DNA from: Phalacrocorax aristotelis | Taxonomy: Eukaryota > Chordata > Aves > Suliformes > Phalacrocoracidae | Length of the DNA: 64,000 nt | Direction of reading: 5' to 3' | Assembly (NCBI RefSeq): GCF_949628215.1 | Contig: NC_134279.1 | Span: forward strand, 63,471,766-63,535,765 | The notes under the pieces: generated by a model | The model's input: the letters and a program-made list of their open reading frames with translations, nothing else | Database searches by the model: none | What the model was told of the DNA's origin: nothing | Position numbers and translations under genes: made by a program | Part shown: piece by piece, positions 13,301 to 28,300 of the stretch | How positions within the stretch are numbered: the stretch's first letter is position 1 | How the letters are laid out: the number at the start of each line of letters is the position of its first letter

Positions 13301-16300
13301 ACAATGCCCTAATGAAACAAGATCACACCCTGAATACTAACACTCATCCTGTCAAATCTGAGAAAACAGTATCAGCATGTAAGTATGCATGAATTTTTAA
13401 TTCAAGCACTAAAACACTATTAATGATATAATATATAGCTCACGCAAGCAGGACACAAGCAGCTCTAATGCCTTCAGTCACTAAAGCCTTGCTGCTAAGA
13501 TTCTGCGTATGTATTAGCAACATAATGTATTTTGATAGTCCCTTTCAGCTGTAAGTTACTTATGGTATTTATATGTCAGAGTCTAAGTACTTAGTGCGTT
13601 ATTATGATATGACCTACTTGAAATATTTCCACTTTGATGCTACAGAACTCAGATACATTAGATATATACTAAAAAATAGAGGATGTGAGAAATAACGTAT
13701 CTCTGATAACTAAAAACAAACAGCAATGAGGGTAATTACAAGCAGTAAAATGTAAACATAGTTTTAAATTTCTTTTTTAAATTACCATGAAAATTAAAAG
13801 ATTCCTGTCTAACCAACTTCCCTGCTATTAATACCAAAAGCACAATGCACAGCCTTGAAATGGTATATCAAGGAAAGGATTTTCTTTTAACCAGGAAATG
13901 TTTTCAAAAAGTAATGTAACTATTCAGCACCTTGTGAAGGAACAAACAAAATTTACGATGTTTTATTCTTCAAAAATAGAAGACAAGCAAATTTCTAGAA
14001 TTGTCTTACATTCAAGACAGCTGGTCTTGGTCATAAACACAAACAAGTTATTTAAAATTCATCTAGTAGTGCTAAAAAGCATGTGCTGTTACACAAAGAT
14101 ACTTGAGTTAAAGAAACAGACATTAACTTGGTATCACTGAAACAATACCTGTATATATATGACTACATTTTAGTTCCTCTGCCCCAGAAAACACTGAAGT
14201 GTGTGCACTGACATGTTATTGATTAAAATAAAAGCAAGTATGCATTTACATGACTTCCTGAACTGAGAAATCTATTACATAAAAGACTTGACTCTCAGAA
14301 AAAAACCCTCCTCATATAATGACAACAGTACTATTTTAAAGTACACGATATTTTATAGAAAACAAAAATATCCAAACCAGAGTTACCTAATATTCTTTCC
14401 AAGCTTGCCTGAAGTGTATATATCTCTATATTTTTCCATCACGCGCTGTATATTATTGTTCCATAGCAAACAGAATATCAAGTGAGTGGGTTTTAATTCC
14501 TAATGAACTTACAGAGGGATGAGAAGAGATGGAATGGAGTCTGAAGAAAAAACGCACATACATCTCACGGAATATCTGATACAATTTGGAAGGTTCATGG
14601 TACAGAAAACAAAGTGGAGCAACTGAAAGGATAAAAGAATTATAATTGACTCAACACTGTAAACTGCTGAAAGAGTTCAATGATTAAGTGCCTGAAGTAT
14701 GGGGAAAAAACAATTTATAGTAGTACAATTTACAAAAACAATGCTAAACCAGTTATTTAGAAAGAGATATTTTATAATAGAGTCTACCATTTGACATAAA
14801 AAGTTAAGAAAGGGAATATAATACATTCTAGGTAATAGTTCCATATATTTCAAGAACCTAAACTAATTAGAACCTGCTTACTACAGTGCTGGCTTCCTAA
14901 GCATAAGAAATACACTTTAAGGATAGGTTCTCTGGGGTGTAGGGCAACGATATATTGACCAGTGCAAGTTTTTGATTCAACCATCTATAACTTCCAACGT
15001 GCTCTTGGGCTAGCGACCATCTCTGAACTGGTTCCCATTTGTAAGACTGGAGTAAGTCCATTGCTTGAAGATGGGTGTTGTGAAAATGAAAATATAAAAA
15101 AGATAGCTTTTGGCTGCCACAATAACATCACATAAGTATGACCAATCGATAAAGACCTGTTTATTTCTTATAAGATCTGAAAAAACATGGACGTTTGGTA
15201 CTTTAAGCCTTTTAATACACCCGATTCAAAATAACAGTTGGCTACATTTGTACAGCAGCGGTTCTCAAACTTTTTCAATCAGTCCCTTTTTAATTTTTGT
15301 AAAAGTCTAGCATATAGATAAATCTATTTTGTGTGTATGTTGTGCAAACATAGTTCCCCCAATTTCTACTCCATTCAGTCAATGCATGTTTCACAGACAG
15401 TTGTTCTGTATACATTCCTGCAAACAGGCTTTTCATCTGCCCACTCACCACATCTACTGCTTCGTTTTACAGGTGTGTTCATTCTGGATGACAGCTTACA
15501 TTTTAACACACCCATAGACTATGCCTACATTCACCTTCCCTTCCAGTTTTATTTACACAAAGATGGGGATATGGATACACTTGTCTGCATATGTATGCTC
15601 ATAAATATAGGTACATTTTATATATATATATATATATATATGCATATATATATACAGTAGGGAAATATGTTCACAGAAATGTGTATTTACATAGTGGTAA
15701 GAAAAGCAGAGGGTGTTACTAGTGCATGTGTTTTTAAGGATTGAAGATGGAGGTGGAAGAGTTGGCAGCGTGCATATGTACACAGAGGCCAGGAGGATAA
15801 CAGGACAGTGCCTGATGGTTGGCACCGTACGAGTGTATGCATGCGAACATGCAAAAGTGTACAGCATTTACGTAAGGACCCAGATACCTCCTCCGAGAGC
15901 AGCACAGCATGAAATACACAGTGTGCTCTGCTTGGTCCCAGCTACCTTACCCACAGCCTGGAGTTACACTAGTGCTTCTGCTGCCTTGCTTTTCAGCCTC
16001 CCTCCTTGTCACAACCAGCACATTCTGAGCCCTTGCAAAGAGAGAGGACAGGAGGGAGGGAAGAAGCTCACACCCAGTTTGAGAGACGCTGTTCTGAAGG
16101 GCAAAGTCAAATACATTTTGAAAAGTGGCTTCACACAGAAAAAGCGAAAGCCTCCTAAGTGAGTACCCAAGGAAGAGTTGGTAACTAAGCTGTTCATTAT
16201 TTCAAAGACTTACAATCCCTACGCAGGTTCGAAACTGCATTTCATATTTAAATCGCCCAATTTTAATTCTCATGTGATCATTAAACTTTCTTATTAGCAA

Positions 16301-19300
16301 AACATAGCATTTTAAGTATAATCTTAAAATCTGCTTGTCCTGTGATGCCACAAACACCTTTGATAAATCAAAGGAAAACTGGGAAGCTGTAACAAACACC
16401 TCACGTCGTTGGAGTCTCTCTGCACTAGCTGCCTTGTTACATCTGAGACCTGAGGAGATTTTTTTTCTGCTCTTTTCCTAGAAATCTTGTTGACATTTGA
16501 GCTTTCCTCTGTGCAGTAAAGTAGCAAGTATTCTATCATTTAATGCTCCTTTAACGCTTGTTCTAGGCAAATGGATACAGCAACAGGCCTTTCACATAAT
16601 TCATGTGTTAAGAACTCTTTTCACAGTAACTTGGTCTATCCTGAAGTGAAACACAAGAAAAGAGCACTCTGTCAACAAACTTTATCCCTGTATTCATATA
16701 CATTAAGATGTATAGCTCAGCTATTAGCTCTCAAAGAAGAAACTCCCACACCATAGTGAGCTGCAATGCAAGTAAATGAAAACAGCCTGGAATTTTAAAA
16801 AACAGAATATACACATTTAATAGTTTCAGAAAAGTACATGTAGCTTTAAACTGCAATATGATAAAAAGCAATCCTGAGGTTTTAATTGTTTCTGAGAGTC
16901 ACACTTACCATACATAGAAAAGCCGTGAAAAGGAATTACACCTACAAAACAAAAATATTTCTTTTTTTTAAAATCTTTTCTATCTCTTTTTATCCATGTA
17001 AAAAAAAAGTATTTTCCCCCCAAGTTTCTAAATTGTATTCTGCATACCATAGAAATAAAATATTTCTTTTTTATAGCACCTGTAGTCTTACATCTCAATC
17101 TTGTAAATATTTACGTACAGGAATTGTATCACTTACTTCAGTACAACCACCTACGTGCTTAAACACATGGTATAGTTCCTAGAAAGCCAAGTAGAGCTCT
17201 GTTTCCATGAAGTTACGTATAAGCTTTACTGAAATCAGAACCTAATTTCAGATAAATGACAACCCATAGATGTCATGCACTGACAAAGAGGGAGCAGGAA
17301 AAAGCAAGCCAAGACCTCTGCTAACTCATGTAGTATTCAGACAAAACATTTAGAGGACTTGGCCGTTGTATCAGGACAGTTCTCGCCTCCTTTCCAGCTG
17401 ATCTTAGCTCTCATTCATTTTCACATAGGACCAGTCAGAGGGAGCTGCTTTGGCAAAAGGTCATAAGGACAATGCTTTATGGCTACAAAGCTGAAAAGAA
17501 CTGTGGAGGCAACAATGGAAGAAGGGGGAACAAAAGTATGTGCTACAACTGACACTACTGGAACACAGAAGACGTAAAAGACAAGGCCAGAGACACAGAT
17601 TTAAGACTGGTGACATAAGGCCTTGAAAACAAGAGCCAAGAGCTTGAACTTAAGATACAAATGCAGCACAAAAACAGGGAATGGATTCAACAGACAGGGA
17701 CTGAAATAGTCAAAGTAAGATCTGAAGAAAATAATTTTAATAACTGAAGTAACAACACCAGCAGCGATGATATTAACATAAAATTATATAGATTAAGTCT
17801 GAATTTTTTAAATTCACACAGATTTTGGAAGGAAAAGACTTTAAAGCATGGTTTGTTCAGTACTGAAAAGCTGGGGGTCAGACAGTTTCAGCATGTATCA
17901 TTCAGATCCTCTAAGTGGTGATACAAGACTGGAATACAAGCTGCAGCACCAGAAGTTGTTTTCCTTCTCCTTCCTACACACACAGACAGACTCCGTATGT
18001 GACTACTAACACCAGGCTGAACGTGGTTTTGGAATAGCTTCAGTCCAGCTTACTCCTTTAAATTAATGAATCTCACAGAATAACAGTGAAACATAATTTG
18101 CAATAGAAAAAGAAGTTATCATGTATTTGAGAAAAAAATCCTGTATCTTTCCAATCTACCACTAGAGGAGGCAGTAGTATAATTCTTACCATTTGGAGGA
18201 TAGAAAACAGCATACTCTTCTATTCCAAGTTTTCCTGTGAATCATCAAACCACAATTAAAATGTGATTAAACTGTTAAAAGGTGTAAAGACTGAAATTAA
18301 ATGGTAGATTCTAAATCACAAATGTAAAAATCGCAACTAGTTACATTATTGATCATTTGATATTGTCTAAAACAAGCAAACAATGCAATAGGGCAGGTAC
18401 AGCGTCAAATCTAAAACTAACATGCGGCACCCATAAGGGAGGATGACAAACAGCAAAAAAGAGGAGGAAGATTTCAGCAATGCAAATGCTGAAAGACATT
18501 TTATTTGGGTGTGTCATAGGACCTCTAAAGGATTTGCTGGAGACCTTGAAGACAGTGAAGCTCTAAGAGGGGATAAGGTTAAGGGTGTAAGTCTGCCGTG
18601 CTGTGGCAGAGTGACCTAGGGACAGGAAAGGCTTTTAAAAAGGTGTAGGAACAGATGAAAAATACTCAAGGCTTCATTAAGCCTGCAACAGAGAGAAAGA
18701 TGGATGGTATATTTTTGATATAACAAAAAAAAAAAAAAAAAATCTGTTGGATACAAAAGATTACTTAAGTCAAGACAATCACTGATAGTATAGACTGACC
18801 ATGTAACTTTTTTCCTGCCTTGCAAAATGAACATGTTATTAGTTGACCATATTTTAACTATAGAACCTAATAATTTAAAATCCACTATTTAAAAATTAAC
18901 AATTTATTTAGAAATATTAAAAAGTGTTTTAAGCATAATTACAACTAATTAAAAGCTGTAATTAGTTTTAAAATGAGAAAATTCAAATTCAACTAGAAAG
19001 TGTATTTACTTAAATGAAAATTTATAGAATATTCAGAGAACTTTTAGGTCCTCTGTATATTTAGTTCACTTTACACAGAAGAATTTAGCACGGGGAACTT
19101 TTGTCAGGGTAAATGGAATCCCGACTTAGCTCTTTTCCTGTAGCAAGAATTGACTAAATTAAATTCTAAATTAACATGCAAAGCTCTTGTCTACTACCCC
19201 AGGAAAATAAAATGCAATATTTTCCAATTACAGAAATGAGTTGTTTTGTTAAATTAAAAGATACTTTTTACTTTTCCTTTCAATAGTTTGCTTGCTGTGC

Positions 19301-22300
19301 AGCAGAGAGTTGTGATCTGGAAGGAGAGTATTTTTAGCATAAAGCACATCTCTTGGAAAATTAGCCAAAAATAGGACCTACAAGCCCTTCAGATTTACAC
19401 TGCACAGGTTCAGCAGAGATTTAGATTTCAGCAATTTCATCCCCCAGATTTGTCTAAGAACAAGCAGAATGTTCCACAGAGCTGTGTTTCCAGGCTGCCA
19501 TGGCTCTGTGCCTGAAGTGAGACCACAGATCCCACTGCTGTTCTGCTCTCAGGTGAGTCTTTTGCTTGTTTTAAGTAGGTAAAGAAAACTCCCTAATTCA
19601 GTTAGAGAGAGAGAGAAAAGACCTACAAAGTAATAAAGGAGGAAGAAAAAAAATTCAAAACCAAACACTGCCTCGAGTGACATAAGAAGCAGCAAGAGGA
19701 AAACTGTCAGCAGAGGTCCTGTTCAAAAAATGTACTTGGTACGGGGATCACATTTGGCTAAATACACTGGCACGAGGGACCAAGGAAGGAAATGGGAAAG
19801 GTACGTAGAAAAAAAAGTGATTGTATGGCTGAATGATTCAAGAAGACAATATTAGGAACCTCTGGGTAAAGCCAAGGCAGGTGGGGATCTAAGAAGCAAG
19901 GAAACAGAGCCCGGAGATATGGCATCAGAAGTTGGCAGAGGAGGCAAGTGGACTGAACGCATAAATTTAAGGTTGTTAAGAAAAATAAAGACTCACATGA
20001 GAACTTAAGCCAAAGAACATCCAAAAGTAAGCTAACACTCTGGAAGGTGCCATGATTTGAAAAAAACCCAGTATAAGCCTGCTTGGTAGAGCTCTGCTCT
20101 TCCAGACCTTCAAACAGAGCCCAGAGTTCTTCAGCAGCACGTTCTGGTCCTGTCTAAAAGTATCTGCAAAACTCACTGCTTTGGGCAGATAACATCTAAC
20201 CACCACTTCCAGTTGCTAAATTTACTGAAGCTGTAGAGGGCAACATTGCGTATTTAAAGTTCTGACTCTGGTGAAGATAAATGTTGTCAAGATTTTATCA
20301 TGTTGTCATAGCTGTGTGTTTAATTTATTTTGGTAAAACACTGGAGAATTACAGACAGAAAACTACAGCAAAAGAACAACATTGCAATCTGGCCTTCATG
20401 TGATCAGCTTCTAAACTGTCATAACAGAATCTGTGCTGAAGTCAACTGGATACATGAGGTTTTTATTACCATTCCTTTAATTGTAGGTGTAACGAACGTA
20501 AAGAAAATTTACATACTGTATTACTATAGCAGTCAACAAATTCTATACAATCTTTTATAAAACAATTCCTTTTACCTCGTATATATGATTTGGGTGGGGT
20601 GGCACTACTATAAGTGAAGTGCTCCAATACAGATGTATCTCGGGAAAAACAGAGTAATACCTGTGCAAGACAGCATATGAAAATCAGCTGACTTACTGGA
20701 TCAACAAAGCAACGTCAGACATATTTAAGGACCTGCCTTAGTTAGCACCTATTAGATGCTGCTGAAGAGAACTAATATGGTTGAAAGCTCTTGACTGACT
20801 TAATTTACTTTCCTGTTCAAATTTCCAGGCTCACTTTGAACTTGCTATGATTTTACCTTCACATTCATTTGTTGTCAGTAAAACATCCCTATTCTCCAAC
20901 CCTCCTCTTTGCCTCTTGGCATGGGTTTATCCGTTTCTGTCATGCTGCTAGGGCAGGCAACTGTCTGCTTTTGATATCTATTAGGTTATTTTTCTAGTCA
21001 GTTGCTATGACCTGGGGAAGTCCTAGTAAGTGAGTAGGCAAATGAAACATTCACTTTTTCACATGTGTGCGGTTCCAGAAGACTGATCCTTACATTCGCT
21101 TTCATTCCCAGGAGCTTTACAGAATGCTGGCATGATTTTCAGTTCTTTCAAAAAGCACAGATTATAATGTTCACCTCATATCCATAAGTTCTGAAATGCA
21201 CATTGTATTTTGTAAAATATATTTGTACTTTTTATTGTTTACATGAATGAAATATCAAGTATTCACAGCAATTGAGTGTAAAATTAAATACTAAAAGAAT
21301 TCCTAGAAAAAAAAACAATTAAGAATCCCATCCTATATGCAGTTGTAAAAAAAATATTGAATAATTAGTACTGTACTTGAAAATTTTCATGTTTTCATGC
21401 AATGAAGGACTGCACTTTCAAGAACGTACACAAGAGGGCAGAAGTAAGACAGACTTCAACTTCCTGCTGACTTTAAACGTTAAACTCTCTCTGCTCTTGT
21501 AGGTTTTTAAGAGTTTGTTTGTTTTAACTGTAGCCAAGGTGTAAAAGGTGGAAATGTTTCGCTACATAAGTTACTGTGAATACAAATGATTGGATTTTTC
21601 CTTCAACTAATTATTGCAAACATTCTCCAGACGTCAGCATTTGTCAAAAGGAAACATGCAAAACTGAAACATTGTGACATCTGAATATCATTGCTTTTTT
21701 AATTATTTTTTAATGGAAAGTGGGTCATATTTTGAAACTTCTTCCTCTTTTGAACCACAAAACTATTTCTCAGATACAAACACCTTTTAAAAAATAGTTT
21801 CTTTATCTTGAACAGTTTAAGCTAAATATTATTTTTGTGCAATACATGGATAACTTTCTTCTAGAAAAAGAGTCTGAGGAATACTACAAAGTACCAAACA
21901 AAACTAGAGCAGCTAATAATTACAAGTTTGACATATTCTTTGCCTCAAAGCCTTTCAGTAAAACCAGACACTTTATTTTTCAAAGATTTTTGGTGACTCT
22001 CCTTCAAATTACTAAGGACAGTTAGTCCTTTTTATGATTTTCATTCTGTGATTATTCTTTTAGTTAATAGAGATATATAAAAAATTAGATATTCAACAGT
22101 GCTATTTATTAAGAATGATGAACAAAAGCTATTTCTGATGGTCTTAAAACAAAAGATTATACTGTATAATAGTGCATAGTCCTTCATAGATTCTAATCCT
22201 GTGTCCGCTGGAACTGTCAGTTAATGACTACTTAATATGCCTTACTAGTCTATACTAGAACGAAGCAGAAATACGAATGAGATTATCTCTTCATCATGGG

Positions 22301-25300
22301 ATGTGAAAACGTTGTCATAATGAAGATCATCTTTGACCCTTAAATCAAGAAAAACTACTTGCAAATATTTTAGTGAATAAATATCAATGTTTGAGTTGTC
22401 ATTATGTAGCCACTTTTCAAATTTTATTTCAGAAACAAATTCAGATACAGATCTTAATAATGGAACTATTTTGAATAAAAAAGGCTATAATTTCACGAGG
22501 TTACAATTTTAAGTATTAATGTTTAAATGCTTATTATGCTAAAATATAACATGTAGACACGATTGAATAGTATGTTAATATAGTAAAGCATATTTCTATA
22601 CCTGTATGGACTAAGCAGCATTAAGGACAATTTCTTGCTTAGTTAAATTACTAGCAGTTTTACATATTACCATCAAAGAAGAAATCGTTTAGTTTCACCT
22701 AGCTTCAAAACAAAAAAAATCAAACAAATCTAACCTAACAGATGTGACTAATGAAACTGAAGGCACTGTGGAAATGGTAAGTTTGCTGCGTGACATTTAT
22801 GTTGACACTGCAATCAACTGCGCATTAGGAAATTCATAAATGTAATGTCCCTCTATTTAAAGGCATCCAACAGGCAGCAGCGAAGATAATTCTTTATAAA
22901 TTAGCTGGATTTCCCATTGCTAGAAGCAGCTTTGGAATGGGAGCAATCCTAAAAGAACCATACATATCACTACCTTATTCAGAATCAATGTCTTCAATTT
23001 AAATACATCAATACAATATATTTTCTGTTTATTGCTGTAGGTCACTGAAAATCAATATTGGTTAGGGTTTTTTTTTTCAACTGGAACACTGAATATACTT
23101 CTCAAGTCTTAATTTTTTTGTATGCCACAGACATTAACCATTTTATTATTGCAAAGCTGGAAAGGGGAAGAATACGGCTGACCGTATTTGCTGGCTTACT
23201 GCATTCGAAAGACACTGTGGACGGTCCTTCAGAGTAGGATTTTTAGAAGCCTGTCCTGCTTAATCTGTTTAAGTGTACAAGATTAATTTACAGTGTTGTT
23301 ATTCAGAAGGGAAAGTATATGCAACACAGCAAACAGATGCTGTCTAGGGTCCCTGTGTACTCTGCCTACACATGAACACAAAGGCAGTCCTTACTCCAAA
23401 AATTATATAATCCCACAGGAGTATACTTTCTAGCTTTTCTAAGAACAAAAACAGTTACATACCTGATATAAATAATCCTCAAATACAAAATAGTAGTCAT
23501 CATTGCTTGCTGTCAGCTTTACATCCTGTAATCAAAAAATACACCCGTTTGAAGATGAAAGACATCTTTTCAGGCTCCCATAGGAGCTAATCTTAATACA
23601 GTGGTAGAAGACAATGTTTCACCATTGAATCATGAAAGAGCTGTAGTTAAGTATATACTCCATATTTTAAAATTTAAAAATGCTATATTAACTTGATGAT
23701 TAAAATATTCACAACTGAAACTTGAAATGGAAGTGCTTGGACCCCAATGCTTTCTTCCTCGCAAAACCAGTTATTCCTTCAAATGAAATTACCGTTTCTT
23801 TACAACTTAACGGCTCAACTCAAACAAATGTCTTACACAAGAGCCAACATAGACACAGGAGAGAGTTTACAATAATAAATTCACACTAATTTTTCTTAAA
23901 CTCCTTAAAACCAAACTACCTAACATTTTCTTTGTTAAAAAAAACCAAGTTACTGGGGTGATGAGTATATAAATCATTTAATCCCTGTTTAGATAATCAC
24001 TTACTTTGTAAATCAGGCTGTCCACTAAAAGGTCGTGCTGAATCACATTTGACTTAAGCTGCTCATAATACAAGATATCCTAAAATTAAAAATATTATCA
24101 TCATGAGTCTGAGACACAACTTCAATTTATATCTAAACTAATGAAGCCAATATTTAGCAGTTAAAAAAAAGTCAAGAAAAATAATGAGCATGAAAAATCA
24201 TAATTATGAAAATCATGAAAAATCATAAGCTGCATACTTTTTGAAGCATTCTATCACTGTTTATTCTAGCTTAAGCCCTAAGAAATGAGGCAGATATTTA
24301 AGACTTTATAAAATGACCTCCCCTTTAGATAATTAATAAAATGAGAATGAAGGAACTAATTCAAACCAAAGACCAGTATCTTTCAACCTTTGGGTCTCTA
24401 CAGCTAAAACCTTTCCCATGCTCAAAATCAGCATGGTTTTTTTCTTTGCTACCCCCTACTTTCACACACCTCCCCATTCATAGGTTCTGTCGTATCTTCT
24501 AGAATTAGTGAGTTGCTGCAAATATTTGATTGAATCTAAAATGAATCTCTAAATAGTATAAATTTGTGAAAAGATGAAATGATAAATATATTTTTAAAAT
24601 CTTGTGAAGAGTACAAATAACTCAGACCTTTTTTTTAAATTCCAGTTATTTCCTGAGTATCTACAGAACATACACAAGGGTGAAATGATGGGGAAGTATC
24701 CGAACAAATGCTTCTCTGCTTTTGCTTATTCTGTCCCTTCCTTCTTAGAAAGGGCTCACAAAGGAAACAAAAAAATAAATATTGCGTTATCATCATGTAA
24801 TTCTTAAATCCCTAAATACCTCGCTATCATTATGCCTACAATTAAATACCACAGTTTCATATTGAATACCACAGTTTCAAATGGATTTGGAACAAATGTA
24901 TAAACTAAAATCAACAGGCCCAAAGCTCCTCCCACTTCACAAAACACTTTTGATTTCAATGTGTCTCTACAGGCACCACATAAATGCTTGATTATTCCAA
25001 GCTTCACATAACATTTACTGATTAATTCTTTGGGGGGGGGGCGAAAGCTAAGTCTGGAGTAAGGATTTAAAGAACAAATGGGAAGGGAGATGAAATTTTC
25101 ACAGGGACAGAATGGAAAAAAGTAAAGAGAAGGCTAGGGAACATTGTAACGGTTCTTTGTATTAATCCAAAACTAAGAAGCAGTGAATATTGTACACTTA
25201 GAAATTATTAGAATTAATACATTATCAGACTGTTAGGTTGCAATGAGGACAAAAGCTGTATTTATTAAGTACTGATAACTACATAACTACCACAGGGAAA

Positions 25301-28300
25301 ATATTTACATTTTTCTTTCTGAGAAATAAAAAGGGGAGGTATAAGTAATATACTATTTATTTATGAAAGATCAGACACAAATGCTTACTAAATGTAAATT
25401 AATTGCAGTACAAATGTATCACTCTGTTCTTAAGAGCTACAGAGAACTACTCAAATATTCAAGTCACAATTTTAAAGCATCCATACTGTAGTCTGATTAA
25501 GTGTACACTGTCAAATGAATAATGTCTACAGTTCTTTTTTCCATCCCAAATGACTGTATATATATTGGAACAGAAGGAGCTAATAAAAAAATCCCTCTTT
25601 TTCATGCTGAGCTGATCGCATGACTTACTGTTTCTGTTGTACATGGAAGTACTCCTGCATTAGAAATGGTACAATGAAACTCATGGCTACAAGGGGTACT
25701 AGATATTGCAACTACTGATTTATTGTAAATTGGGAAAGAGATTCTAATAACCTCATGGTTTCCTGTTGTCACTTCCTAGTTTTTAGTTCTTTAGAACCGC
25801 CCTGAACAATTGCTAAAGGCTGTCTGGAAGCGGAAAAAGAAAGTGGTATGAGGAAGGACAGTAATCTTTTGCTACACACTTACAGCACACTTGAAATTCA
25901 TATGGAGAAACAAGTTTTCTTCCTAAAGTACTTTCACCGGAGGTCACACAGTGGGTCCAAGCCACAAGTTAACTTTATCACTAGTCCAGAATTTTGTGCT
26001 AACTTTTTCCTTCCTCAATTAGGAAGCCATTCAATTATGTTTTACATTTACTTACAAGAGTCCATTTTCCTGCTATTATTAAAATTATTGTAAAACCGCA
26101 ACTAAAAAGTAGTCACTTAAGTACCTGGTCCATTCACCTTAACAGTCAGAATAACCTGGTATTATGTTAAATTGCCGCTGTTTTATTCATAATTAGTGAT
26201 TTGGCATGCAAGGAATGACTTCACTGAATGTATGAAGAACACTTTTTTCTTGTACAGAAATCTGTTCATAAATGATGCTCTGCTGTATTGACATAATGAG
26301 TTTAGAGTGCTAGTTTCAATGCAGTTTTGTTTATGGCATCACATTGAACTATTATTGTTATGTTATTAATCTCTAAAATATTTACTAGCTTCATATGACT
26401 TAATTCAACTGCATTATTGATGGAATTGTAAAGAATCATGTTAATTGCAATTATGTAAAAGTTACAGTTTAGTATAGCCAGTGAACAGTATCTTCCCCAG
26501 AAGAAAAACAGAAAAGCACTGAAAGAAATTTAAATAGGTTTAATCAGAAGAGGGTATTTGCTATTTGTTAATCCAGAACAACATGTCTTTAAAACATTTT
26601 GTAAAATTTCTTTTTATTTTAGCAAAAAACCCAACACAATAAAGCTGAAGTGTAGAAGCTTTCCATTTCTCACCTTCAGACTTGTGTACTGATTTTAAAA
26701 AACAATGAACTCATTAGAATACAGGGCAAATATTGCCTGAGTTAGAACAGATATTTGAATCACTTAGCCTTAACCAACACGATGTACAATTTCTGAAATA
26801 TATATCCTTCCCAATTTTCCTCCTCAATTTGTTTTATTTGGTGTAAATATTTCAAGCAGTTAAAGTGGTAAGAATAAGCAACCTGATGTTTAGGGCACTG
26901 TCTTAAAAAAGAGAACAACTGCTCAGATTCTTCAGCAGCTCACAGAAACTGAATGGAAGTTCTTTATAATTCAGTTGAATACTTTCTTCAGTACAATTTT
27001 AAAGAAAGAGGGTAAACAGTTTATCACCTTTTCTTTTTTCATAAATAACAGTTTCTCTTTCGCTATTATGAAACCTACTAGGTATACCTATTAGGTATAA
27101 CTGGGCCAACTTGGTCGTTTCTCAGAAGATAAAGCATCGTTTGCTGTCACTGTTACAATTTCAGCATGAACTAATATTTAAAACACAACTGGAAACTCCA
27201 CCCTGAAAAAATGAGTAACAAATTTACATTGCAAAGATTAGCAGGGTAAAACAGCACTTAAGTATTTTAAGAGTTAAATAATTTAGTAAAATGACCAGAA
27301 GGCCAAGATGTCCACCTGAACTAGAACTCATGAGAAAAATTTTGGGAAACAAATCAGAAATTACTAAGAAGGTATTTGCAATGCAAAACCGATCACAACC
27401 ATTCTAAGATTAATGGTTTATTTCATTACTTGTCATTAATTTTCTCTTAAATTGTGATTGCTGTGATGCAAAATGAAAACTCGGCTTGGGAATCACACCA
27501 GTTATTTAGATACAACTTGACCACAAGTAGATCTTGCCCATGACTCTTAGTAAGACAAGAAGCTTGTGATTCATGCTCTATTAATACATTTATTCCTTAT
27601 ATCTGAATCATAAACAAGATTGGTCACAGATTTGCTTTCAAGACCCATGACCCTTTTGCTCAGTGATCAAGTTTTCCTCACACAGTGAGAAATGTTTTTA
27701 AGACACTCACTCAAGCTTCAAAAAAGATTCAAGTCTTGTTTGACTGTTTTATTGGTTGCATTTCTTCCTCCAGATGAGACAACTGACTACTACAAAGTCT
27801 CAAGAGTGTCCAAAAACGTGGCAGGTTTCTTAGCCTAAAATGTTTTCATTTATAAAACCAAAATCTTACCATTTTCATCTGATTCAACCTTTCCTCTGTG
27901 TCTGCCAAATCTTAATGTAACCTTGATTTGTAAACTTTTTACTTTCTGAAACTGTGTTGCATTTTTATATAGACCACAGATTTTCTCAAAATAATATATA
28001 TTTTTTTATATTCTACACCTCTGAACATACTTATCTTTCCAAGCTGGAATAAAACACATTTCAGGATTGCAGTGCCCAGCCCTCTTGACCTTACAAAGCC
28101 ACATAACAAAAATTTCCACCCAAAATACATACTGCGTCCTCCCAAGAGCATAAGGAAAAGGGAGCTCTGAGACTAGTTTGCAGGCAAGGGAGAACAGTAT
28201 CTTTCAGCAGTACCCAGCAAAGCTAGTTTAAGCAGAGTCTGGTGATTCACCTTTGAAATTAAGGCTTGGATTACTCAGCAGCCTCTGTGCAGGCACATCC

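Larger units (their letters stand above)
18235..23462 (-). other. TBC1D19 introns 13 and 14 (around exon 14)
   Basis: Intron 14 (18235-20575) and intron 13 (20661-23462) are AT-rich. They contain a poly(A) tract at 18725 and a purine-rich patch at about 19600-19660. No gene or recognised transposon. Confidence 0.75.

Noticed and set aside
15713..16162. 149-codon plus-strand open frame in intron 16
   Set aside because: No motif, no splice or promoter context, and composition like the flanking non-coding DNA.
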